NCBI RefSeq assembly: GCF_030929615.1
Contig: NZ_JAVFVU010000012.1
Location: forward strand, 62,001-126,000
Reading direction: 5' to 3'
DNA from: Dyadobacter sp. LHD-138
Lineage (GTDB): Bacteria; Bacteroidota; Bacteroidia; Cytophagales; Spirosomataceae
Length of the DNA stretch: 64,000 nt
The notes under the pieces were generated by a model. It saw only the letters and a program-made list of their open reading frames with translations. It searched no databases and was not told the DNA's origin. A program made the translations under genes and the position numbers. Position 1 is the first letter of the stretch; the number at the start of each line of letters is the position of its first letter. Shown piece by piece: positions 54,533 to 62,105 of this stretch.

Positions 54533-55564
54533 TTATTTAGCGACCATGGCCTTACAAATCCTTTTTACCAATCCCGGGCCCTCATAAATAAAGCTTGAAT
54601 AAATCTGCAAAAGTCCTGCACCTGCATTCCGTTTTTCCAGCGCATCCGCCGCAGAGGCAATACCGCCTACGCCAATAACCGGGAAGGCATTTCCGGATCT
54701 GTCGCATAGGTAACGAATAACCTCCGTAGCGCGGTATTTCAGCGGCTGCCCGCTAAGTCCGCCAGCCCCAATTTTTTCGAGCGTCTCCTTCGAAGTTTTT
54801 AAATCTTTGCGGCTAATCGTTGTGTTCGTAGCGATAACGCCGGCTATTCCGGTTTCCTTGACAATATCAATGATATCGTCAAGCTGACTGAAAGTCAGAT
54901 CCGGCGCAATTTTCAGGAATATTGGTTTGGGATTAGGTCTTTGTTTATTTCGGATCTGAAGATCGTTAAGCAAAGCCATCAACGGTTCTTTTTCCTGTAA
55001 ATCACGCAATCCCGGCGTGTTTGGCGAGCTCACATTAACCACGAAATAATCGACAACGTCGAACAGCGTGTTAAAACAACTGATATAATCGCTCAGGGCT
55101 TGTTCGTTGGGCGTATCTTTATTTTTACCAATATTGCCCCCAACCAGAATCGATGATTTACGATAACGCAGTTTCGCCGCTGCCACTTCGGCACCTTTGT
55201 TGTTAAAACCCATCCGGTTGATCAGTCCTTTATCCTCTTTTACCCGGAACAAACGCGGTTTATCATTTCCCGGCTGCGGACGGGGCGTAACCGTTCCGAT
55301 TTCTATAAAACCAAATCCCAGGGCTTCCAGCTGGTCTACCATTTCGGCATTTTTGTCAAAACCGGCAGCCAGTCCGATCGGATTCCGGAAACGCAAACCT
55401 GCCACTTCCTGAACAAGATCGGGGTGTTCGAAAGTATACATACTTCTCAGCAAAGCAGGAACACCGGGAATTTTAAAAGCGATTTGCAGCATTTCACAAA
55501 CAAAGTGGTGAACGCGTTCGGCATCGAACCGGAAAAAGATCGGTAAAAGGATATATTTATACAT
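54533..55564 (-). CDS. pyrD: Dihydroorotate dehydrogenase, class 2 (quinone)
   Basis: A 343-residue FMN enzyme at the inner face of the membrane that oxidises dihydroorotate to orotate in pyrimidine synthesis and passes electrons to quinone. The N-terminal helix pair ([18 protein letters not shown]) is typical of class 2. Landmarks are [36 protein letters not shown] (with Ser as the active-site base) and [20 protein letters not shown]. The length is normal. It lies 69 bp upstream of ftsK on the same strand and may be co-transcribed with it. Confidence 0.97.
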   Translation of the reverse strand: MYKYILLPIFFRFDAERVHHFVCEMLQIAFKIPGVPALLRSMYTFEHPDLVQEVAGLRFRNPIGLAAGFDKNAEMVDQLEALGFGFIEIGTVTPRPQPGNDKPRLFRVKEDKGLINRMGFNNKGAEVAAAKLRYRKSSILVGGNIGKNKDTPNEQALSDYISCFNTLFDVVDYFVVNVSSPNTPGLRDLQEKEPLMALLNDLQIRNKQRPNPKPIFLKIAPDLTFSQLDDIIDIVKETGIAGVIATNTTISRKDLKTSKETLEKIGAGGLSGQPLKYRATEVIRYLCDRSGNAFPVIGVGGIASAADALEKRNAGAGLLQIYSSFIYEGPGLVKRICKAMVAK

Positions 55565-55665
55565 TCTGCAAAAATAGAATGTTTGGGGGGAAGGGAAGGA
55601 AGGTGTGGGGGTTTTTATTTTATTATTTCAGAAATCGGGGCGATCAATCCGGAATTGTCTTCAAT

Positions 55666-55788
55666 CTATAACTCCTTCAATAGTTCTTTCAGATATGAAT
55701 CGATCACAGTTTCCGGGATTCGCTGTAATCTTAAAGTTCTTTTAAAACCTGTTCTAAGGATTTTCTCAGAGATTTCAGATATCTTATT
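55666..55788 (-). pseudogene. In-frame continuation after the nucleotidyltransferase stop (40 codons)
   Basis: The 40 codons immediately after the nucleotidyltransferase TAA (55789-55791) are open in the same frame and end at TAG (55666-55668). They encode a basic helical stretch (KILRTGFKRTLRLQRIPET, then VIDSYLKELLKEL). This has protein-like composition but no start codon near its beginning. The plainest reading is that the TAA is a nonsense change that cut the last helix off the nucleotidyltransferase; a separate small element is the alternative. Confidence 0.4.
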
Positions 55789-56274
55789 TTACGAATTATC
55801 GGGATTTCCCGATAACCTTTTCAGCAAATCATCGATTAACAGAATATCATTCAAATCCTTCGGACGCCGTGCCAAAACTTTACTCTCTCGCAGATCGTTA
55901 ATATGGAAAAAGTAGATTTTAAACCCGACGGCCGACACAAATTCTCTGGCCCTCTCGCGGCACTCATTGTACTCCATTCTAAAATGTACTGAAGTTAATA
56001 TATCAATCGGACCTTCTAATCTGACAATCTGCGCCTGAGTAAAGTCTAAGTCTCTGATTCCTTCTATCTCTTCTTCCTCATAATCCAGCGACAATAAAGT
56101 GCTGATAAGTTTGTCCTTGTTTTCATTTGTCGGCTCTATCCATATATCAGCATCATTAGTATATCGATGAATTCCGTGCATCGCCAATGCCAATCCGCCG
56201 ATAAGTAGATATTCGAGATTATTTTCACCGGCAGCCTTAACAAATTTCAAAAATTCGTTATCTTCTAAATCCAT
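55789..56274 (-). CDS. Nucleotidyltransferase-like protein
   Basis: A 161-residue protein with the nucleotidyltransferase pattern: LLIGGLALAMHGIHRYTNDADIWIEP holds the Gly-rich loop and the metal-binding acidic pair (DAD), and LEGPIDILTSV the third acidic residue. Similar proteins in Bacteroidota occur as two-gene units with a small partner and are proposed to be toxin-antitoxin-like. It overlaps the small upstream gene by 10 bp. The frame stops at TAA but stays open for 40 more codons, so the protein may be truncated. Confidence 0.8.
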   Translation of the reverse strand: MDLEDNEFLKFVKAAGENNLEYLLIGGLALAMHGIHRYTNDADIWIEPTNENKDKLISTLLSLDYEEEEIEGIRDLDFTQAQIVRLEGPIDILTSVHFRMEYNECRERAREFVSAVGFKIYFFHINDLRESKVLARRPKDLNDILLIDDLLKRLSGNPDNS

Positions 56275-56489
56275 CCGGGTTTCGAAATTAAAATACGTTT
56301 TTTAGTTTTTCCATCTCGATCAGAAGCAGCATTTTGGATCGAAAATAGGCGATCGTGGAATTTTCTCATTTGAAAAAAGGCCTCAAACCGCTCTTGCAAA
56401 GACATTTCAATCCCGATCTGAATTTGATCTGTTTCTAATTCTTCGAAAGTATTATAAATCTTAATCCGCTTTTTCTTTTCCATAACCAT
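56265..56489 (-). CDS. Small protein paired with the nucleotidyltransferase, 74 aa
   Basis: A 74-residue, charged, helical protein (MVMEKKKRIKIYNTFEELE start). I do not recognise a family by name. Similar short proteins precede nucleotidyltransferases in Bacteroidota and may be the regulatory partner. ATGs at 56489 and 56483 are both possible. The stop overlaps the next start by 10 bp, which points to translational coupling. Confidence 0.7.
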   Translation of the reverse strand: MVMEKKKRIKIYNTFEELETDQIQIGIEMSLQERFEAFFQMRKFHDRLFSIQNAASDRDGKTKKRILISKPGWI

Positions 56490-56524
56490 CAAATTTGCAC
56501 TGGATAATTACGTAAATATAACAA

Positions 56525-56555
56525 AAAAGGCATCCCAATCCGTGAGATGCCTTTT
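56525..56555 (-). terminator. Terminator after hexosaminidase gene
   Basis: Perfect 10-bp arms AAAAGGCATC (56525-56534) and GATGCCTTTT (56546-56555) with an 11-nt loop lie 21 bp past the stop. The minus strand ends in T's. Confidence 0.85.
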
Positions 56556-56576
56556 ACTAATCCGTTTAACTAGACC

Positions 56577-58205
56577 TTACTTTTTTTCAGGCCAAACGTA
56601 TTCAAATTTATCATTGATGGGCGCACCAAAATAGTTTACACTAAGATAATCAAGACGTTTTTTATGTATTTCCATGCGTTTGCTGAAATCGGCAAAATCT
56701 TTTTTATCGGTTGGTGTCCAGGCTACCTCCGCCAAAGCAATCGCGCGTGGCCATACCATGTACTCCACATAAGCTGGTGTTTTCATATATTCTGTCCACA
56801 CATTGCCCTGAACTCCTAAAATGTGTTTTGCTTCGTCGGCAGAAAGTTCTTTCGGCGTTGGGTCGTATGAATAAGACTCGGCCAGATCGGTAAAGCCGCC
56901 GATCGCGACAGGCTGCGTTTTCGCGTCCGCCTGATAGTGGTCAAGATAAACGAAATTGTTCGGCGTCATAATTACATCATGACGTTCTTTTGCTGCCGCA
57001 ATTCCGCCTTCTGTTCCCCGCCAGCTCATCACCGTAGCATTCGGAGAAAGTCCACCTTCCAGGATTTCATCCCAGCCGATCATCCGACGACCTTTTGAGG
57101 TGATAAATTTATCAACACGTTTGATCACATAACTTTGCAAGCCATGTTCATCCTTAAGATTTTCCTTTTTGATCAGATCCTGCGCAAAACGGCTCTCCTT
57201 CCATTGTGTCTTCGGACATTCGTCACCGCCAATGTGGATGTATTTGCTTGGAAAAAGATCTATCACTTCGGTTAATACATCTTCCAAAAATTTCAAAGTT
57301 TCTTCACGAGGCATGTAAACATCGTCATAAACACCCCATTTCGTGCCCACCTCATAGATTTTATCAGGATTGTTCCCCAACTGAGGGTATGCAGCCAAAG
57401 CGGCCAAAGCATGTCCTGGCAGTTCAATTTCCGGAATTACATTTACAAAACGATCTTCTGCATATTGAAGCACCTCCTTGATTTCAGCCTGCGTATAAAA
57501 GCCGCTATATGGTTTTCCGTCATACTTTTGGTCGCTATAATGTCCCTTCATCGTTTCCTTACGCTTCGAACCTATCGTGGTCAGCTCCGGGTATTTTTTG
57601 ATCTCAATTCTCCACCCCTGATCTTCTGTCAAATGCCAGTGGAACTGGTTTTGCTTATGCAGCGCAATCAGATCAATATATTTTTTCACAAAATCCAAAG
57701 GCATAAAATGACGGCCTACATCCAGCATCAATCCACGATAGGCGTAACGCGGCACATCCTTGATCGTCACATACGGCACTTTCCATTTTACATTGTTAAC
57801 CACTGCCGGGCTAAAAATCTCAACCGGCAATAATTGCAACAATGACTGAACACCATAAAAAGCTCCTTTGGCCGTCCGGGACTGGATTGTCACACCTTTG
57901 GGCGTAACCAGCAAACGGTATCCTTCTTCTCCCAAACTCGCGTCAGAAGAAAGTGTGAAGGTAATATCGCCTTTCCCTTTAACCGTTTTTACAGCATATC
58001 CACTGGCCTTATTGATTTGACCAGCCAGCATTTCAGCAACTTTTGTCCACTTCGCATCCGCCGGCGCCCCAATTTTTGTTTTAGCTCCCAGTGTCCATTC
58101 ACCTTTCGCGACAAGCATCTGTGTCGGTTTAGGAATAATGTTCGGCTGAGCCCCGCTCACGCAGAACCAAAGGGAACACATGATCGTTAACAGAAAATTT
58201 TTCAT
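56577..58205 (-). CDS. Beta-N-acetylhexosaminidase, GH20, exported
   Basis: A 542-residue secreted glycosidase. The signal peptide is MKNFLLTIMCSLWFCVSGAQ. An N-terminal alpha/beta GH20b domain (about 22-145) precedes the TIM barrel, whose catalytic pair Asp328-Glu329 lies in YIHIGGDECPKTQW. Substrate-binding landmarks include YRGLMLDVGRHFMPLDFVKK, HLTEDQGWRIEI and ILGVQGNVWTEYM. It removes terminal N-acetylglucosamine or N-acetylgalactosamine from glycans or chitin fragments. It stands alone, divergent from the TonB receptor to its right. No sorting domain is present, so it is probably periplasmic. Confidence 0.96.
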   Translation of the reverse strand: MKNFLLTIMCSLWFCVSGAQPNIIPKPTQMLVAKGEWTLGAKTKIGAPADAKWTKVAEMLAGQINKASGYAVKTVKGKGDITFTLSSDASLGEEGYRLLVTPKGVTIQSRTAKGAFYGVQSLLQLLPVEIFSPAVVNNVKWKVPYVTIKDVPRYAYRGLMLDVGRHFMPLDFVKKYIDLIALHKQNQFHWHLTEDQGWRIEIKKYPELTTIGSKRKETMKGHYSDQKYDGKPYSGFYTQAEIKEVLQYAEDRFVNVIPEIELPGHALAALAAYPQLGNNPDKIYEVGTKWGVYDDVYMPREETLKFLEDVLTEVIDLFPSKYIHIGGDECPKTQWKESRFAQDLIKKENLKDEHGLQSYVIKRVDKFITSKGRRMIGWDEILEGGLSPNATVMSWRGTEGGIAAAKERHDVIMTPNNFVYLDHYQADAKTQPVAIGGFTDLAESYSYDPTPKELSADEAKHILGVQGNVWTEYMKTPAYVEYMVWPRAIALAEVAWTPTDKKDFADFSKRMEIHKKRLDYLSVNYFGAPINDKFEYVWPEKK

Positions 58206-58449
58206 TCAAGTAAGCGTTTAGAATTCATTTATTAAATAATTTTAAAAAGTATGCAATTTAACGCAACAACATTTTAAAATACTACACATTTTAACTTTTT
58301 TGTAATTTTATGCAATTAAATTTAAAATTGACCCGTTGATTATATTTGCCACGCGCAATGCTTTATACTTTATGGATCAATTGAGTAGGTGCATTGAAAA
58401 AGGTCGAATGAAGTGCAGCTCCTATCCCTAACAACTTTAAAAATTAGTA

Positions 58450-60882
58450 ATGCTCAAAAATTTATTTAATCCTCAACGGCTTCATGTATTCGTCCTATCA
58501 GGGTTACTGGTTGCTGGCAGTGGCTTCAATTCTTTCGCTTCCGAAAAGCATGTAAAACAAATCCGTATCGATGGGGGCAAAATGGTCGGCAAGATCGTCG
58601 AAGCACCGAAAAATACACCCGTTAGCTTTGCAACCGTTGCCGTGTTAATGGCCAAAGACTCCGCTGTGAGCACAGGTGTCATCACAGACGAAAACGGCAT
58701 ATTTACCATTCCGGATGTTAAGCCAGGAAGTTATATATTGCGTGTGACCAACATGGGTTATGAAACGCTTTTTGTTCCCAATGTCCGTGTTTCTCCTGAA
58801 TCCAACATTGTTGATCTAGGAACTTTAACCGTCATCGTTTCGGCTCAAAAGCTAAATGAGGTGATTGTCAAGGGAGAAAAAAGTATGATCGTTGAAGACA
58901 TTGATAAAAAAATGATCAATATCGGAAAAGACATGCTGGCTACGAGTAATAATGTCAGTGATCTTTTGGAAAAAGTACCGGCCGTTTCACTCGACGAAAA
59001 CGGAAACCCGCAGGTTCGCGGAAAAGGAAATGTGGTGGTACTGATTGACGGAAAACCTTCTTCATTATATGGCAGTGATTTACCCACCATTTTGCAATCC
59101 TTCCCGGCCGACTTAATTGAACGCATTGATGTTTCTACGACACCTTCGGCAAAATATGAAGGAGAAGGTGCCTCGGGTGTGATTGATATTATTACCAAAA
59201 AGAATAAAATCCGGGGTATTAACGGCAGCGGTCGTGCGAGCCTTGGTCTGAAAGAAAACCACAGCGGTTCGGGAAATGTAAGTTTTCGCGCCGGAAAGCT
59301 GGGTATGAATGCATCACTGAACGGACAGATGCGTAATACTTTCTGGAAACGCCGCCTGAACCGCGATAACTTTTTAGGTGACGAACAGTCGCGTTTGGAA
59401 CAGCGCGGAACCGGCCATAATACAAACAAAAATATGTTCAGCCGGATTGGTGCCAACTATGAAATAGACGATAAAAACTCCGTAGAAGTAGGCGTTAATT
59501 ATTCCCGCGACCAAAACAGGAACAGTAGTAATTTGTCCAATACCTCTGCATTGCTGACCGGCCCTATGCTTGATCATTTTGAAAGAATCAACCAGAGTAA
59601 AGGAAACGGCCATAATGTTAGTACGAGTTTGGATTACCGTCATAAGTTTAATAAAACGGATCAGTTGATCACTTTTACGGCAAACTATTCCCAGGGTGCT
59701 TCGGAAGGAAAATCGAAGTACGACCAGGAGAATGACGTGGACAGCCTGAGCCGTTATCAGCAGAATTTCCGCAATAATAACAGCAAATCAGTATTCCTGA
59801 ATTCGGATTACACCTGGCCTATCACGCCAAAAGCGACGCTGGAAGTTGGATTTCGTACGCGGATCAACTCAAACGATAACACAAACAATTTCTACCTTCA
59901 GAATGCTGAAACGGGTAATTTTGAATTTGACAAAAACATCAGTAACATTTTTAATTACAAGAATTCAATTTACTCCGGCTACATGACCTTCTCGAAGAAA
60001 ACAGATCTTTGGGGTGTAAGAGCAGGGTTAAGACTTACGGATTCCAATCAGCAGATTGATCAGGTGAGCGCCAGCAAAGAATTTGGCGTGCACTTCCTGA
60101 CCTTGGTACCATCCCTATCCTTGTCCCGAAAACTGGATGAGAATGCCATGTTTAAATTAAATTACAGCCGTCGCGTGCAACGCCCGGAAGCCGATTGGCT
60201 TAATCCATACACGGATGTTTCAGATCCAAGAAATATCCAGTCAGGAAACCCCGACCTGCGCCCTGAATTTACGCACAAAGCAGAAATGGCCTATTCGAAT
60301 TACGAAGAGTCCGGCGGATGGGGACCATCTTTATTTATGGATTATTCCAACAATGCCATTACCCGGATCCGAACGGTTGATGCAGAAGGTATTTCACTGA
60401 CAAGATATGATAACGTCGGACGTGAAATGTCTTATGGTTTTGAAACAGATTTCTCTCAAAAAATTGGTGATGTATTGAAAATAAACGGAAGCGGCCGGGT
60501 TTTCAGAAGTGAAGTCGTGTCCGCTCTGGCCAACATCAACAACCGTACCTGGAGTTATTCCGGCAATTTGAATGCTTTCATTACTTTGCCTATGGATTTC
60601 CGTGCCTCTGCTTACGTTAATTACGAAGGCCCTAGAGCCATTGCGCAGGGAACCCGCCAGGGCGTTTTTGTCGCCAATATGGGTATCAGAAAAGATATAC
60701 TGGAAAAAAAAGCAACACTTTCCTTTAACATCCAGGACATATTTTTGTCCCGTGCCTACAAGAGCCAGCTTGCCACGGATACTTATATCCAGAATTCCTT
60801 GTGGCAGCAAACCAACCGTCTGGTCAACCTGACGTTCCAATATCGGTTTGGAAAAATTACCATGAGCGGAGACGAATCCTGA
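58450..60882 (+). CDS. TonB-dependent receptor, outer-membrane beta-barrel type 3
   Basis: An 810-residue outer-membrane protein. An N-terminal signal (MLKNLFNPQRLHVFVLSGLL, ending NSFAS) is followed by a carboxypeptidase-like domain (VSFATVAVLMAKDSAVSTGV), a plug (LLEKVPAVSLDENGNPQVRG, GKGNVVVLIDGKPSSLYG) and a barrel of the OMP_b-brl_3 type. These TonB receptors often take up iron or small ligands or act as signalling receptors in Bacteroidota; the substrate is unknown. A -7-like TATATTTG lies about 115 bp upstream, without a matching -33. A strong terminator follows. Confidence 0.93.
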   Translation: MLKNLFNPQRLHVFVLSGLLVAGSGFNSFASEKHVKQIRIDGGKMVGKIVEAPKNTPVSFATVAVLMAKDSAVSTGVITDENGIFTIPDVKPGSYILRVTNMGYETLFVPNVRVSPESNIVDLGTLTVIVSAQKLNEVIVKGEKSMIVEDIDKKMINIGKDMLATSNNVSDLLEKVPAVSLDENGNPQVRGKGNVVVLIDGKPSSLYGSDLPTILQSFPADLIERIDVSTTPSAKYEGEGASGVIDIITKKNKIRGINGSGRASLGLKENHSGSGNVSFRAGKLGMNASLNGQMRNTFWKRRLNRDNFLGDEQSRLEQRGTGHNTNKNMFSRIGANYEIDDKNSVEVGVNYSRDQNRNSSNLSNTSALLTGPMLDHFERINQSKGNGHNVSTSLDYRHKFNKTDQLITFTANYSQGASEGKSKYDQENDVDSLSRYQQNFRNNNSKSVFLNSDYTWPITPKATLEVGFRTRINSNDNTNNFYLQNAETGNFEFDKNISNIFNYKNSIYSGYMTFSKKTDLWGVRAGLRLTDSNQQIDQVSASKEFGVHFLTLVPSLSLSRKLDENAMFKLNYSRRVQRPEADWLNPYTDVSDPRNIQSGNPDLRPEFTHKAEMAYSNYEESGGWGPSLFMDYSNNAITRIRTVDAEGISLTRYDNVGREMSYGFETDFSQKIGDVLKINGSGRVFRSEVVSALANINNRTWSYSGNLNAFITLPMDFRASAYVNYEGPRAIAQGTRQGVFVANMGIRKDILEKKATLSFNIQDIFLSRAYKSQLATDTYIQNSLWQQTNRLVNLTFQYRFGKITMSGDES

Positions 60883-60916
60883 TCATCAAGACATTACGAG
60901 TTGTTAAAAATAAAGC

Positions 60917-60957
60917 AGAAAAGGGAATACGGAGCGACACGCTGTATTCCCTTTTCT
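60917..60957 (+). terminator. Terminator after TonB receptor
   Basis: AGAAAAGGGAATAC (60917-60930) and its exact complement GTATTCCCTTTTCT (60944-60957) form the stem, extended by GCG/CGC inside. It lies 35 bp past the stop. The rest of this 364-bp gap up to 61246 holds no gene that I can see. Confidence 0.9.
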
Positions 60958-61246
60958 ACTTTAAACCTATTCCCTTTTGCAAAATCTAACCATTGGATTC
61001 TGGTTTCGGAATTCTTCTTTTGTACATTGTAAACAAAACATCCTTTAAAATCAATGCAACAGTTTGTAACCTCGGCGGGTATTCCTGAAGACTGGAACAG
61101 TTTTTGCAACACCGTATAATAATTATGGTATTTTTACCTTTTTAACCTTAACAGCTAAACAAAACCGGCATACAATAACAAAAACCTGGTTACTTATTTA
61201 ATCGTTAGCCGTAACCTATTTATAACATTAAACACAATCCCATCAC

Positions 61247-61963
61247 ATGAAAAAAATTATTGGAATTTCACTTGCAATACTTCTGTCTGCTTCAATCTCA
61301 TTCGCTCAGACACGGATTCCGGCTGATACCATCTTTAATAATTATTACAAAGCAACGGGCGGAAAAGCGCTTTGGGAAACGGTGAAAACTTACAGTCTGA
61401 AACGCAGCTACGCAGCAGCTGCGGCCGCACCTTACACGTCCGACATTTCCGTTTCGGTTCCGGATAACTCTATTTATAAATCGAAAAACATCATGAACCG
61501 CAGCTTTGTGTATACCGTAAAAGGCAACGAGGGCTGGATTAAGGTTCCGCTTGGAAACAAAACAGATGTCAAGGATCTAAGCCAGGCAGAACAAGGCAGC
61601 ATGCGCTATGAGCTTTATGACGTCCTTGCTCCGTTTATCAACTACCACAACCGTGGATTGATTGCAAGCACCGTGGGCACCGAGACATTGAATGGCGTAT
61701 CCGTAAATCAGGTTGAATTACAGGGTAAAGATGTAAAATATAACCTTTATTTTGACGCAGCTTCCGGACTTCTCGTTCGTCAGAAACAAACCATGGCCGG
61801 TGTAGAAACGGTAACAGATCTGTCCAACTATACCAAATCAAAATTCGGTATCCTTTATCCGGCAAAACTCGTTGAAATTAACAGCAGAGACAGAAAAGCG
61901 GTTACAATCACTTCAACTGTTTCAATCAATGAAACAGTGAGTCCCGAGTTATTCAAACGTTAA
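61247..61963 (+). CDS. Secreted LolA-like fold protein, function unknown
   Basis: A 238-residue exported protein. The signal peptide is MKKIIGISLAILLSASISFA. The mature part (DTIFNNYYKATGGKALWETV, NEGWIKVPLGN, VNQVELQGKDVKYNLYFDA, LVRQKQTMAGVETV) has the half-barrel strand pattern seen in LolA/LppX-like lipoprotein-binding proteins. That assignment is by pattern only. It is a single gene with a long hairpin at its end. Confidence 0.75.
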   Translation: MKKIIGISLAILLSASISFAQTRIPADTIFNNYYKATGGKALWETVKTYSLKRSYAAAAAAPYTSDISVSVPDNSIYKSKNIMNRSFVYTVKGNEGWIKVPLGNKTDVKDLSQAEQGSMRYELYDVLAPFINYHNRGLIASTVGTETLNGVSVNQVELQGKDVKYNLYFDAASGLLVRQKQTMAGVETVTDLSNYTKSKFGILYPAKLVEINSRDRKAVTITSTVSINETVSPELFKR

Positions 61964-61977
61964 AAGCGCTCACCGTT

Positions 61978-62034
61978 CATTTTTATGAGTAACCTACGAT
62001 CCGGCAGCCGGATCGTAGGTTACTCATAAAAATG
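61978..62034. terminator. Perfect 27-bp hairpin terminator
   Basis: Arms 61978-62004 and 62008-62034 are exact complements with a 3-nt loop. The core GTAACCTACGATCCGG is flanked by A/T runs, so it should stop transcription of the secreted LolA-like gene before the next gene. Confidence 0.9.
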
Positions 62035-62105
62035 TTCTGACCAGTTGTGTACAAAACTTCACCCAGTCTTTTTCTCCGTGGAAATAGCTGGAATAATCAT
62101 AAAGA

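Noticed and set aside
58408-58431. Short Cys-containing ORF (MKCSSYP) before the TonB receptor at 58450
   Set aside because: It is only seven codons long, with one Cys and no supporting promoter spacing or C-rich tract, so chance is likely.
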